Shown here one piece after another: positions 1-8,623 of a DNA stretch of 64,000 bases. How positions within the stretch are numbered: position 1 is the stretch's first letter; each line of letters starts with the position of its first letter. The translations under genes were made by a program, and so were the position numbers. Below the pieces are notes generated by a model. The model saw nothing but the letters and a program-made list of their open reading frames with translations, searched no databases and had not been told where the DNA came from. This stretch comes from Streptomyces turgidiscabies Car8 (GTDB lineage: Bacteria; Actinomycetota; Actinomycetes; Streptomycetales; Streptomycetaceae). The stretch is taken from positions 558,001-622,000 of the forward strand of contig NZ_AEJB01000361.1 of assembly GCF_000331005.1 (NCBI RefSeq). Direction: 5' to 3'.

Positions 1-127
1 CGCAGCCGGGGCACTTCTCTCCGCCCTGCTCCCATCGGTCGATCCAGTCCAGATCGACGACGAGGCGACGGTCGCAGCCGCCGCACAGCATCAGCCGGTC
101 GCGCGAGAAGTCGATCAGTCGTTCCAT
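1..127 (-). CDS. Zinc-ribbon protein, partial (C-terminus outside window)
   Basis: An ATG at 127 opens a reading frame that runs off the left edge; 42 codons are visible. The start of the protein reads MERLIDFSRDRLMLC and carries two CxxC pairs, CGGC at residues 15-18 and CPGC at residues 39-42, the usual layout of a small zinc ribbon. No stop codon occurs before the window edge. The function cannot be told from this fragment. It is too short for most ORF callers but the two spaced CxxC pairs and the codon use argue that it is real. Confidence 0.6.
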   Translation of the reverse strand, partial: MERLIDFSRDRLMLCGGCDRRLVVDLDWIDRWEQGGEKCPGC

Positions 128-512
128 GGCTCCATTCTCCGGGAGCGCTCCGCGGGCCGGCCAGACCCGGCACATGTCGAGCGGACGACCTGTCGTCGTT
201 GGTGCTCGCGCTGCTCACCCGCCGCGTCGCCGCAGCACACCCCACGCCGACAAGTACAAGGCCCCATCATCTCCAGGCGCGCTTTCCGACGACGCCTCCT
301 CTGCCATACGAGAGGCTGAACAGCACGTCCGCCACTGCTGGCAGCAGCTCCAATCACGGGTCGACCCGCCCGAGTGACCTGAGTGAGACAAAGAGGTAGC
401 CAGCGTGGCGATCTGACCAGACCTGACGGGGTACCCCGCGGAGTCGTCCGGACGGATCTCCGAGAACGTCAACGTCCCGTTTGCCCGCCCTGTTAAGGGG
501 GTGGGTCTGGGG
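128..512. other. Intergenic region, no gene recognised
   Basis: About 385 nt between the divergently read partial zinc-ribbon gene and the end of the nuclease gene. The open frames here overlap one another on both strands and read as arginine- and proline-rich noise of high-GC DNA. No clear hairpin or RNA gene was seen. It must hold the promoter of the zinc-ribbon gene. Confidence 0.5.
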
Positions 513-1238
513 TCACTGGGTCGTGCTCGGGATGCCCAAGACGTCGTACAGGTGCTGGCCGTGGGCCCACTTCTTCAGTTCGGGACGGCCCATGAGGATG
601 AGGTCGTGGTGCGCGGCGAAGTCGATCGCAGGCTGGGTGAAGCCGTTGAGTCCGATCATGATCGGCACATCGGCTCCATGATGAAGGCGGGCCGTTCCGT
701 TGAATTTCTGCACGTGCCCCGAGCCGACCGGCGCCGCGTACTGCTTGCATTGCAAGATCAGGAGCCGGTCGTCGTGGTCCCGGGCGCTGACGTCCACCCC
801 GAGGTCGCCGGCTCCTCCCACCCGCCGTGTGCTGCGGAACCCGTCACGGGCCAGAAGATCGGCGCACGCCTGCTCGAAGCCCGCCGCGCTCATCGCGGCC
901 AGCTGCTTCATCTTGAAGGTCAGCACATCCGGATCTACCGCCTCCCTCGGCGGAGGGCTGGAGGCGTAGTCCTCGTCCTGATCGACGTAGGCGTACGTGT
1001 CGGCGCTGAACAGGAACGAGAGCAGCTTCGCGAGGAGGATGAGCGAGGCTAGTGCGCCGACGACGATGAAGCCGGTCCACCAGGGATGATCGGCGATCAG
1101 CCCCCACAGATCCACGGTGATCCACCGGCTGACGTCTTCCGTGAGCCACTCCCACAGCATCTTGCCGATCGCCAGCGCGAGGACGGCGTACAGCAGGAAC
1201 TTCAGCAGCGGGTCGAGGGACCCGTCTTCGTCGAACAC
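513..1238 (-). CDS. Membrane-anchored restriction endonuclease (Mrr-like)
   Basis: A 241-residue protein. Residues about 11-30 and 54-77 are hydrophobic and look like two membrane helices, followed by an Mrr-type nuclease domain (about 110-241). The family signature is visible: FEQACADLLARDGF, then GDLGVDV with the likely metal-binding Asp at 149, then QCKQ at 163-166, giving a D-QxK active site. The family cleaves DNA, often modified DNA, or acts at membranes in poorly known roles. The GTG start at 1238 has a good ribosome site (GGAGGT) just upstream. It lies 36 nt from a decayed copy of the same domain. Function as DNA cleavage is inferred from the motif only. Confidence 0.8.
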   Translation of the reverse strand: MFDEDGSLDPLLKFLLYAVLALAIGKMLWEWLTEDVSRWITVDLWGLIADHPWWTGFIVVGALASLILLAKLLSFLFSADTYAYVDQDEDYASSPPPREAVDPDVLTFKMKQLAAMSAAGFEQACADLLARDGFRSTRRVGGAGDLGVDVSARDHDDRLLILQCKQYAAPVGSGHVQKFNGTARLHHGADVPIMIGLNGFTQPAIDFAAHHDLILMGRPELKKWAHGQHLYDVLGIPSTTQ

Positions 1239-1274
1239 CGCACCTCCAGAACGTCGATGATGGGGAAGTGCCTG

Positions 1275-1601
1275 TCAGGCAGCACGCTTGAGCCGGCCGC
1301 GACGGGCGGGTGCCGGGAGCCCGATTAGCTCGTGCAGCGCCGTACCGGTCTCCGCCCAGCGCCGAAGCTTGTCCCGGTCGACCCAGTGGACGCTGTGCCG
1401 GTGGCCCCAGGCCATGACGTCTCGGGTGAAGGCGCCGTTGGTGACGACGACAGCGTGATCGGCTCGGTGGGCCGGTCCCGCCGTCCCCTTCACCGCGTAC
1501 ATGACCGAGGGCCCCACTTTCCCGCCTACGTGTGTGTGCGGGGGCTGCATCCGTCGGGCCGGGCGCGGCGGCCAGCGCGTGACGGAGAGGGATGCGCTCA
1601 T
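1275..1601 (-). pseudogene. Truncated Mrr-like restriction endonuclease remnant
   Basis: This 108-codon frame matches only the C-terminal half of the Streptomyces soluble Mrr-like nucleases: VGPSVMYAVKGTAGPAHRAD, then HAVVVTNGAFTRD and a tail ending in ALHELIGL. The N-terminal half with the catalytic Asp is absent, and where the family has QxKH the sequence reads QPPH, so the catalytic Lys is lost. The ATG overlaps the stop of the upstream XRE gene (ATGA), so it may still be translated by coupling. I call it a remnant; a small protein with another role is possible. Confidence 0.6.
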
Positions 1602-2875
1602 CCTCGGGCGGTGATGCGCTCGCCGAGTTCGGCAGCGGCCGGGCTGTCGGGAAGGCCGGGCAGACGGGCGGCGATGTTGGTCAGTCCGTCGTTGATGCGG
1701 ACGGACTGTACGCCGTCGGCGCAGTCGAAGAACTCGCTCCAGGTCGCCAGAGCCTGGGCAATGTTGCCGCGCTTGAGCTGGACGTGGCCGAGGTCAGCGA
1801 GCACGATCGCCCGGGTGCGTTTGCGGTCGAGGCCGTGGATGTCGAGCGCCAGGTGCAGGTGTTCCTCAGCGGCGGCGAGGCTACCCATCTGCGCATGGAT
1901 CATGCCGGCCTCATGGGCCCACCGGCCGTGGCTGTAGTGGCTGGCCCACGACTGGCCCGGCTGGGTGGGGGCGCGCTCGATTGCGGTCTGGGCGAAGGTC
2001 AGTAGCTTCGCGGCGGTGGTGTGGTCGCCGTCGGCGGCTGCCGCGCGAGCGAACGTGTTGCGGTAATACGCCAGCGCCTTGGGGTTGGTCAGCTTCCGGC
2101 CGCGCTGTTCGCATGCCTCGGCGAGCCGTACGGCCGTGGGGATGTGGCCGAGGTCGATGGCCTGGTCCGCCAGTCCGCGCAGGGCGGTGGCGGCGAGTTC
2201 GTTCTCGCCGGCCTCGGCGGCGAGCCGGTAGCTGTAGAGGTTGTACTGCTGGCTCAGGCCGTGGTTGCCCTCATCTCGGGCCATCCAGCCGATCAGGTGC
2301 ACGAGTTCGCTGGTGGCGGCGAACAGCTCACGGCCGACTTTGTCGGCGTAGCGGCCGTCCAGCCAGCGCTTGACGTCGATGGTGAGGTAGCGGACGGCCA
2401 GGTGGCGGGCGTGCCCGCCACCGAGTTCGGAGGCGACGTCGCCCAGGGTGGTGGTCATGGTGCGGACGGCCGCCACCTCGCCCATGCCCACCGCGACGGG
2501 GCCGGGTCGGTTCGCGCGGCGGGTGACTGCCTCGGCGTCGGGCAGGTCGAGTGCGGCAAGCCCGACGGCAGCGGACGCTGTGAGGAACTGCCGTCGGTCC
2601 AACACGTCCCTGCCTCCCAAGCACATGACTGAGGCCACGGTATCGGCGAACGGCGCCTCATTCTCCCCGGATAGATCAAGCTGGAGGACCTGTTCGATGA
2701 ACGGGAGCCATTCCGTGGGCACCCGTCGCTCGGTCTCCCACCGGTAGACCTGCTGCCGGTCGAGAAACCCGGCCTTCCCCCAGCGCGCCACCGACAGCTC
2801 GTCTGCGAGCTTCGCCTGGCTGCACCTGGGGCGTCTGGCTTGGCGTGCCGCGCGGATGCGCTCCCCGAGAGTCAT
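1598..2875 (-). CDS. XRE-family transcriptional regulator with TPR-like C-terminus
   Basis: A 425-residue regulator. Residues 1-75 form an N-terminal helix-turn-helix region (LGERIRAARQ, then QVYRWETERRVPT), followed by a stretch reading DRRQFLTASAAVGLAAL common in this Streptomyces family, then an alpha-helical region of about 270 residues that resembles degenerate TPRs. Such proteins usually act as pathway-specific regulators. It is divergent from the MurC-like gene across a 237-nt gap, so control of the ligase cluster is a reasonable guess. Its stop overlaps the start of the nuclease remnant. Confidence 0.75.
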   Translation of the reverse strand: MTLGERIRAARQARRPRCSQAKLADELSVARWGKAGFLDRQQVYRWETERRVPTEWLPFIEQVLQLDLSGENEAPFADTVASVMCLGGRDVLDRRQFLTASAAVGLAALDLPDAEAVTRRANRPGPVAVGMGEVAAVRTMTTTLGDVASELGGGHARHLAVRYLTIDVKRWLDGRYADKVGRELFAATSELVHLIGWMARDEGNHGLSQQYNLYSYRLAAEAGENELAATALRGLADQAIDLGHIPTAVRLAEACEQRGRKLTNPKALAYYRNTFARAAAADGDHTTAAKLLTFAQTAIERAPTQPGQSWASHYSHGRWAHEAGMIHAQMGSLAAAEEHLHLALDIHGLDRKRTRAIVLADLGHVQLKRGNIAQALATWSEFFDCADGVQSVRINDGLTNIAARLPGLPDSPAAAELGERITARG

Positions 2876-3112
2876 GTCCGGCCGATCGTTGGTCCTGGTT
2901 CACAACGGGCCTACAACTGGCAGACATTGTGGCAGCTGTCCACGCTGCGCGTCTGCATGTTGACTCATCGTCATGGGGGCTTCCGGCAATGCCAACGGCG
3001 AGACCAATCAACCGGGCCTCTCCAGCGCCCTGCTACCCGCACCCCTTCTTCTCCCGCGGTCGGCGGGAGGAGCGTCACATCAGGCACCACCTCACTGCGA
3101 GGAGTCACTGCT
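2876..3112. promoter_or_regulatory. Divergent promoter region, XRE regulator / MurC-like gene
   Basis: This 237-nt gap separates two divergent genes and must hold both promoters. A direct repeat TGGCAG occurs at 2918-2923 and 2930-2935, 12 bp apart, near the regulator start; it could be an operator half-site pair but is weak evidence. The ribosome site of the MurC-like gene (GAGGAG, 3099-3104) ends this region. Confidence 0.4.
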
Positions 3113-4528
3113 GTGGTTGAAACCAGGTACGTAGAAATCCCGCCGCCCGCCAGTCCGCTGGACCTGGGCCGTCCTCACTTCGTGGGGATCTGCGGGGCAG
3201 GCATGTCCGCGCTGGCCCACCTGCTCGCCGGCCGCGGCGCGCAGGTCACCGGCTCGGATCTGCGGATGGGCGAGGCTGCGGCCGCGCTGGAGGAGGCGGG
3301 CTGCCGGGTGCGCTTCGGGCACGACGCCGCGAACACCGCCGGGGCGTCGGTGGTCGTGTGGTCCAGCGTCATCGACGCCGCCAACCCGGAGATCGTCGCG
3401 GCGCGGGCGGCAGGTGTGCCCGTGGCGCACCGCTCCCACGTCCTGGCGCAGCTCGTGGTCGAGGCGGACCGGTCGGTGGTCGTGGCCGGGACGCACGGGA
3501 AGTCGACGGCCACAATGATGCTGGCCGACGCCGTGGGGCATCTGCTCCCGTCGTGGGTGGCCGGTGCCACGCCCGTCGGCTCCGTCAACGGGCACACCGG
3601 TTCGAGCCTCCTGATCGCGGAAGGCGACGAGTCCGACCGGAGCGTGGCGCAGTACCGGCCGGACGTCGCGGTCGTGCTCAACGCCGACGACGACCACCCC
3701 GAGACCTTCGCCGGTACCGGGGACGTGGTGGGGACGCTGACGGACTTCGCGGTCGGCGCCAAGGCCCTGGTGGTGTGCGCCGACGACGCCGGGGCCCGCA
3801 AGGTGACCAGCCGGGTCCGCAGCCACGGCGGCGTGCAGGTGGTGACCTTCGGCGAGACTGCCGGCGCCGACGTCAGGCTGCTGTCCGCGGAGCCTTCTCA
3901 GAAAGGCAGCGCGGTCACCGTGCTCGACCTGGACGGCACGCGGGTGTCGTGGACGGTGCGCACTCCCGGCCGTCCGGCGGTGCTCGCGTCGCTCGCCGCG
4001 TACACGGCGGGCCGGGTCCTGGGCGAGCGGCCCGAGTCGCTGGCGGCTGGACTGTCTGGCTTCCGGGGTGTGCGGCGCCGGATGCAGCTGGTCGGCGAGC
4101 GGCGGGGCGTGCGGGTGGTGGACTCCTTCGCCCACCACCCCACCGCGATCGCCGCGGACATCACCACCGCGCGCGAGCTGGCCGGAGGCCGGGTGATCGT
4201 CGCGTTCGAGCCGTGCGGGTCGACGCGGGTGCGGGTCCTGGGGGCGCGGATGGGCGTGGCGCTCGCGGCCGCGGACGAGGTGGTGCTCCTGCCCGTCCGC
4301 GACGCCGTGTCCTCGTCGGCCAGCCTGGCGTCCCGGGGCGCGATGGAGGAAGCGGCCGTGGGGGCCGGAGCTCGCGTCCGCCAGGTCGGCGGCCTGGCCG
4401 AGGCCGCGGATGTGGTCGCCGCCCTCGCCGCGCCCGGTGATGTGGTCCTGACGATGGGCGTGGGCGAGGTGGCCGGTCTGGGGGCGTTGCTGCTGGCGCC
4501 AGCGGACCGGCCCCTTACCTTCGTCTAG
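3113..4528 (+). CDS. MurC-like Mur ligase (UDP-N-acetylmuramate--L-alanine ligase paralogue)
   Basis: A 471-residue Mur ligase. The GTG start at 3113 is chosen because GAGGAG lies 8 nt upstream and the MurC N-terminus (HFVGICGAGMSALAHLL) follows. The central ATP-binding domain has AGTHGKST, then GDESD and NADDDH, and the C-terminal domain has GVRRRMQLVGER and SFAHHPTAI. MurC adds L-Ala to UDP-MurNAc in the cytoplasm. The usual aromatic DYAHHPTE reads DSFAHHPTA, and the FQPHR-type segment reads FEPCGSTR, so the substrate may differ. Its stop shares a CTAG with the stop of the convergent MurF-like gene. It stands outside any division/cell-wall cluster, which suggests a paralogue used for a special product or altered wall precursor. 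Confidence 0.8.
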   Translation: MVETRYVEIPPPASPLDLGRPHFVGICGAGMSALAHLLAGRGAQVTGSDLRMGEAAAALEEAGCRVRFGHDAANTAGASVVVWSSVIDAANPEIVAARAAGVPVAHRSHVLAQLVVEADRSVVVAGTHGKSTATMMLADAVGHLLPSWVAGATPVGSVNGHTGSSLLIAEGDESDRSVAQYRPDVAVVLNADDDHPETFAGTGDVVGTLTDFAVGAKALVVCADDAGARKVTSRVRSHGGVQVVTFGETAGADVRLLSAEPSQKGSAVTVLDLDGTRVSWTVRTPGRPAVLASLAAYTAGRVLGERPESLAAGLSGFRGVRRRMQLVGERRGVRVVDSFAHHPTAIAADITTARELAGGRVIVAFEPCGSTRVRVLGARMGVALAAADEVVLLPVRDAVSSSASLASRGAMEEAAVGAGARVRQVGGLAEAADVVAALAAPGDVVLTMGVGEVAGLGALLLAPADRPLTFV

Positions 4529-5925
4529 CGGTCTCCGGCCATGGTGTCGGGCTGGGCCAGGCGCACGGCCGTGTGCTCCAGCTCGACGCTGTGAGAGCCC
4601 TTGACCAGGACGATGTCCCCCGGCTGGATCAGATCACGGGCCAGGGTCAGGGCGTGGTTCCTGTCGTCGGCGCCCACGACCTTCAGCTGCGGGTTGTCCT
4701 GCTGGGCAGCTTCGGCCATGGCCCGCGCGTCGTCGCCGCCGACTGCGATCAGCACGTCGATGCCGGCGGTGGCGACGAGACGGCCGACTTGCCGGTGCTC
4801 CTCGCCGCCGTCGGCGCCTAGTTCCTTCATCTCGCCGAGGACGGCGATGGTCCGGCGGTCGTCCTTCATGGCCGTAAGGGCGGTGAAGGCTGCCTTCATC
4901 GACTCGGGGTTCGCGTTGAACGCGTCGTTGATGATCCGGATCCCGTCGGGCCGGTCGGTGACCTCCATGCGCCCGGATGCGACCAGGACCGCGCGGGACA
5001 GCGCGGCCGCCGTCTTCTCCACGTCGGCGCCCAGCCCGATCGCGACGGCGGCGGCAGCCAGTGCGTTCGACACGTGGTGCACGCCGTGAAGGGAGAGAGC
5101 GACTCGCGCCTTGGTGCCGGCTGCCGCAAGGGTGAACGAGGCCCGGCCGGAGGCGTCGACGGTGACGGCCAGGGCCCGGACGTCGGCGTCGTTGTCGACA
5201 CCGAAGGTCAGCACCCGGGCGGAGGTACGGGAGGCCATGGCGGCGACCAGCGGGTCGTCAGCGTTGAGGATCGCCAGGCCGGCCGTAGGGAGCGCCTCGA
5301 CGAGCTCGCCCTTGGCCTGCGCGATCTGCTCTCGGCCGCCGAACTCGCCGACGTGGGCGGTTCCCACGTTGAGGACCAGGCCGACCGACGGCGGGGCGAT
5401 GCGGGTCAGGTGGGTGATGTGGCCGATGCCGCGGGCGCCCATCTCGAGCACGATGTAGCGCACGTCCTGACCAAGGTGGGTCACCGCCAGCGGCATGCCG
5501 ATCTCGCCGTTGAACGACTTCACCGTGGCGATCGTCGGCCCGAGCTCGGGGAGGACCTGCGCGATCAGGTCCTTGGTGCTGGTCTTGCCCGCCGAGCCGG
5601 TCAGCCCGATCACCGTCGCCTCCGGCACTTCGGCCAGCACGGTGCGGGCCAGTGCGGCGAGCGCGTCCAGCACGTCGTCGACTACTACGGCCGGGACACC
5701 GACGGGACGGGCGGCCAGGACCGCCACCGCCCCGGCTTTCACCGCGTTCGCCGCGAAGGCGTGCCCGTCGGTGTGCTCACCGGGCAGTGCAGCAAACAGA
5801 CCGCCGGGCTCGACGGTGCGCGAGTCGACGACGGCGGGCGCGGTCATCAGCGCGGACGGGTCCGGCACGTCGCACAGACGGCCGCCGACAGCGGACGCGA
5901 CGGCTTCGAGCGAAAGGGGGATCAC
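4525..5925 (-). CDS. MurF-like ligase (UDP-MurNAc-tripeptide--D-alanyl-D-alanine ligase family)
   Basis: A 466-residue Mur ligase if translation begins at GTG 5925, where the protein reads MIPLSLEAVASAVGG as in MurF and GGAG lies about 10 nt upstream; the frame is open to 6021. The P-loop is GLTGSAGKTSTKD, followed by SFNGEIGMPL and the C-terminal INDAFNANPESM, all close to ordinary MurF. MurF joins D-Ala-D-Ala to the UDP-MurNAc tripeptide. The gene is convergent with the MurC-like gene (stops overlap 4 nt) and divergent from the ligase that would make its dipeptide substrate. This pairing suggests a dedicated dipeptide pathway rather than housekeeping wall synthesis. Confidence 0.82.
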   Translation of the reverse strand: MIPLSLEAVASAVGGRLCDVPDPSALMTAPAVVDSRTVEPGGLFAALPGEHTDGHAFAANAVKAGAVAVLAARPVGVPAVVVDDVLDALAALARTVLAEVPEATVIGLTGSAGKTSTKDLIAQVLPELGPTIATVKSFNGEIGMPLAVTHLGQDVRYIVLEMGARGIGHITHLTRIAPPSVGLVLNVGTAHVGEFGGREQIAQAKGELVEALPTAGLAILNADDPLVAAMASRTSARVLTFGVDNDADVRALAVTVDASGRASFTLAAAGTKARVALSLHGVHHVSNALAAAAVAIGLGADVEKTAAALSRAVLVASGRMEVTDRPDGIRIINDAFNANPESMKAAFTALTAMKDDRRTIAVLGEMKELGADGGEEHRQVGRLVATAGIDVLIAVGGDDARAMAEAAQQDNPQLKVVGADDRNHALTLARDLIQPGDIVLVKGSHSVELEHTAVRLAQPDTMAGDR

Positions 5926-6062
5926 GAGAAACGCACTCCGAATCAGCAGGGCTCGCCCGGCACGGCCAAGCGCCCGCCGGTTCAGTCCATCCGACCGTAG
6001 CGCCTGCAAGTGCCGGCGCATCTGAGACCGGCCACAGCCCCGAGGAACAGGAGTACAACCTG
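5926..6062. promoter_or_regulatory. Divergent promoter region, MurF-like / D-Ala-D-Ala ligase-like
   Basis: A 137-nt gap between divergent genes that must carry both promoters. The ligase has CAGGAG at 6048-6053. No clear palindrome was seen. Confidence 0.4.
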
Positions 6063-7019
6063 ATGACGATGCAGTCTCTTCAGCCCGGCCGGATCGCCGT
6101 CGTCTCCGGCGGCAGGTCCACCGAGCGGGAGCGGTCCTTGATGTCCGGCCGCGCCGCCCTGGAGTCCCTTGACCGGCAGGGCTACACCACGGCGTTTCTC
6201 GACTCCGCCGACAAGGACTTCACTGACCAGATCCGGGGCGCGGATGTGGCCTTCCTGGCCATCGCCGGGCAGTACGCCGAGGACGGCAAGCTCCAGGGGT
6301 TACTGGAATGCCTGAACATCCCCTACACCGGCTCCGGTGTGGCGGCCTCCGCCGTCGGAATGCACAAGGTCCGCGCCAAGACCCTCGCTGCGGCCGCCGG
6401 GGTGGCAGTCCTGCCCAGCGTCACCCTCCCGGCTCGCGACGGTGACGTGAGCACGCAGGCCATCACCGGCATGATCTCGTTCCCGCTGATCCTCAAGCCG
6501 CTGTCCGAAGGCGGCTCGATCGGGATGACGGTCTGCCGCGACACCGACCAGCTCACCGTCGCCCTGCGCACGATCGACCCGGCCGACGGCTGGTTCGCCG
6601 AGCCGTTCACCACCGGCACCCCGGTGAGCTGCGGGGTCCTGGAGATCGACGGCTTGCCCGTCGCCCTGCCGCCGTTGTCGACGATCCCCTCCGACGCCGA
6701 CTTCTACGACTACGCCACCAAGCGGGACAAGACCAAGTACCGCTATGAGTGCCCGGCCGACCTCCCCGACTCCGCCCTCGAAGCGATCACTACCGCCTCG
6801 CTCACCGCGCACGACGCCCTGGGCTGCTCGGGCTACTCCCGATCCGACTTCATCGTCTCCCCGGACGACCGCCCGTTCTGGCTGGAGATCAACACCCTGC
6901 CCGGCCTCTCGCACACCGGGAACCTCGCCACCATGGCGGCTGCGGCGAACATCGACTACGACCAGCTCATCCACCTGATCCTCGCCACCGCCACGACCAG
7001 CGGGGGGTACCGGCCGTGA
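6063..7019 (+). CDS. D-alanine--D-alanine ligase-like ATP-grasp enzyme
   Basis: A 318-residue ATP-grasp ligase with the Ddl layout; CAGGAG lies 9 nt before the ATG at 6063. Visible family segments are VVSGGRSTERERS (N-terminal loop), YAEDGKLQGLLE, PYTGSGVAASAVGMHK, FPLILKPLSEGGSIGM and the C-terminal EINTLPGLSH. Ddl couples two D-Ala with ATP. Several usual residues differ: the conserved HGxxGEDG reads AGQYAEDG (His lost), the lysine-binding DK reads HK, and PGM(T) reads PGLSH. A different second substrate, such as D-Ser or another amino acid, is therefore possible. The stop overlaps the GTG of the PLP enzyme, so the two are translationally coupled. Confidence 0.82.
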   Translation: MTMQSLQPGRIAVVSGGRSTERERSLMSGRAALESLDRQGYTTAFLDSADKDFTDQIRGADVAFLAIAGQYAEDGKLQGLLECLNIPYTGSGVAASAVGMHKVRAKTLAAAAGVAVLPSVTLPARDGDVSTQAITGMISFPLILKPLSEGGSIGMTVCRDTDQLTVALRTIDPADGWFAEPFTTGTPVSCGVLEIDGLPVALPPLSTIPSDADFYDYATKRDKTKYRYECPADLPDSALEAITTASLTAHDALGCSGYSRSDFIVSPDDRPFWLEINTLPGLSHTGNLATMAAAANIDYDQLIHLILATATTSGGYRP

Positions 7020-8008
7020 CCGAGCTGACCGCCCGCGACGTCCAGGACGCCGCCGCCAACCTCGAGCCGGTCGCCGCCCGCACCCCGGCCCTCTCCGCGC
7101 TCTCCCTCGACCAGGCTGCCGGCTGGCCGGTCGTGTGCAAGGCCGAAAGCCTCCAGCGCACCGGATCCTTCAAGTTCCGCGGCGCCTACCACCACGCCTC
7201 CTCCCTCCCCGCCAAGGAACGCGCCCGCGGCCTGGTCGGCGCCTCCTCCGGAAACCACGCTCAGGCTCTCGCGCTCGCTGGCAGACTCCTCGAAGTGCCG
7301 GCCACCGTCGTTATCCCCGCTGACGCCCCGGCCCCGAAGGTCGAGGGCATCCGCGCGCTGGGCGGCAGGGTCGTCACCTACCACCGGGACTCCGAGAACC
7401 GGGACGCCCTCGTGGCCGAGATCGCCGCCCGTGACGGACTGGCCGTCGTCCCCTCGGCGAACTCCCGGCACATCATGGCCGGCGCCGGGACCGCCGCCCT
7501 GGAACTGCTCACCGACCACCCCGAGATCGAGACCCTCGTCGTGCCGGTCGGCGGCGGCGGCCTCGCCGCCGGGACCGCCACGATCGCCAAGCACCTCTAC
7601 CCCGGTATCAAGGTCATCGGCGTGGAACCGGAGGAAGGCGCCGACACCCTGTTGTCGATGCGCTGCGGTCAGCGCATCGCCCTGCCCGAGGTCCCCGCAA
7701 CCATCGCCGATGGCCTGGGGCACACCAGCCCCTCACCGATGACGTGGGCCGTGAACTCCCGGCTGCTCGACGCCGTCGTGACGGTGACCGACCTGGACAT
7801 CACCACCGCCATGGCCTTCGCTTTCCGGCACCTGAAGGTCGTAGCCGAACCGAGTGGAGCTTGCGCCCTGGCCGCTGTCCTCGCCAGCCACGTCCCTCAC
7901 GAGTCGGGAATGATCGGGGTGGTGATCTCTGGCGGCGGCGTGGACCTGCCCACCTTCCACCGGCTGATCAGCCAGGCCACGCACCGGAAGGAACCCTTAC
8001 GTGTCTGA
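7016..8008 (+). CDS. Fold-type II PLP enzyme, threonine/serine dehydratase or serine racemase family
   Basis: A 330-residue enzyme with no C-terminal ACT domain. The PLP lysine lies in TGSFKFRGA, with SSGNHAQALA, the glycine-rich phosphate cradle PVGGGGLAAG, and the cofactor ring-binding ISGGGVD. Members deaminate L-Thr/L-Ser or racemise serine; sequence motifs do not separate these activities with certainty. The GTG at 7016 overlaps the upstream stop (GTGA). Next to a Ddl-like ligase, a racemase supplying a D-amino acid would make sense, but that is inference. The next gene begins 8 nt before its stop, so the three genes form one operon. Confidence 0.8.
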   Translation: MTELTARDVQDAAANLEPVAARTPALSALSLDQAAGWPVVCKAESLQRTGSFKFRGAYHHASSLPAKERARGLVGASSGNHAQALALAGRLLEVPATVVIPADAPAPKVEGIRALGGRVVTYHRDSENRDALVAEIAARDGLAVVPSANSRHIMAGAGTAALELLTDHPEIETLVVPVGGGGLAAGTATIAKHLYPGIKVIGVEPEEGADTLLSMRCGQRIALPEVPATIADGLGHTSPSPMTWAVNSRLLDAVVTVTDLDITTAMAFAFRHLKVVAEPSGACALAAVLASHVPHESGMIGVVISGGGVDLPTFHRLISQATHRKEPLRV

Positions 8009-8609
8009 CCACCAGTTCGACACCGTCACGCAGTACGCCAGCCCGGATCTGATCGCCGCCTTCGCCTACGAGGGCCGCGCTCACGACGACGATCCCCGCT
8101 GGGCCGAGTCGGGCGCCCCCGACCTCGAGACCTACGGCCGGTGGTCCGGCCACCTGTGCGGCATCGCCTGCCTGCGCATGGCGCTCCTCGCCCGTACCGG
8201 CAACGCGCCCACCATGTTCGAGCTCCTCGACGGCGCCCGGAAGTACGGGGCGTACACCGAGGATGCGGACACCGGCGCGATCCGCGGCCTGATCTACGCC
8301 CCGTTCGTCCAGTACGTCCTCGACGTACACCCGCTGGACGCTGAGGTGCACCGCACTCTGACCATGCCCGACCTCCTCGCCCTGCTCGACGGCGGGCGGC
8401 TGGTCATGGCCTCGGTGCACAAGGAAATCCGCCGCCCCGAGAACCCTGCCCCCGGCAAGGGCGGCCACCTCGTGCTCGTCACCGGCCGGCAGGGCGACAC
8501 CGTCCACTTCCGTAACCCGTCCGGCCACACCCACCAGGCCCGCACTGCGAGCCTGCCCGTTGCTACGTTCGCCGCCTTCTTCGGCGGCCGCGGAGTGACC
8601 CTGACCTGA
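8001..8609 (+). CDS. C39-like cysteine peptidase family protein
   Basis: A 202-residue protein with a papain-like C39_2 pattern: Cys in GHLCGIACLRM (about residues 50-60), His in KGGHLVLVTG (about 154-163) and Asn in FRNPSGHTH (about 171-179). No signal peptide or membrane helix is apparent, so it probably acts in the cytoplasm. The GTG start overlaps the PLP gene stop by 8 nt, placing it in the ligase operon. It might hydrolyse or transfer a short peptide made by the ligases, or cleave a peptide-carrier bond. A perfect hairpin follows the stop. Confidence 0.7.
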   Translation: MSDHQFDTVTQYASPDLIAAFAYEGRAHDDDPRWAESGAPDLETYGRWSGHLCGIACLRMALLARTGNAPTMFELLDGARKYGAYTEDADTGAIRGLIYAPFVQYVLDVHPLDAEVHRTLTMPDLLALLDGGRLVMASVHKEIRRPENPAPGKGGHLVLVTGRQGDTVHFRNPSGHTHQARTASLPVATFAAFFGGRGVTLT

Positions 8610-8623
8610 CACTGATGCCTCCG

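Noticed and set aside
3092-4138. Long minus-strand frame of 348 codons over the MurC-like gene
   Set aside because: It is the antisense shadow of the MurC-like gene: His/Arg/Gly-rich without any domain, while the plus strand has clear Mur ligase motifs.
3113-7019. Housekeeping cell-wall (dcw) cluster
   Set aside because: No ftsW, murG, murD, mraY or ftsZ is nearby and the genes are in mixed orientation, so it is not the dcw cluster.
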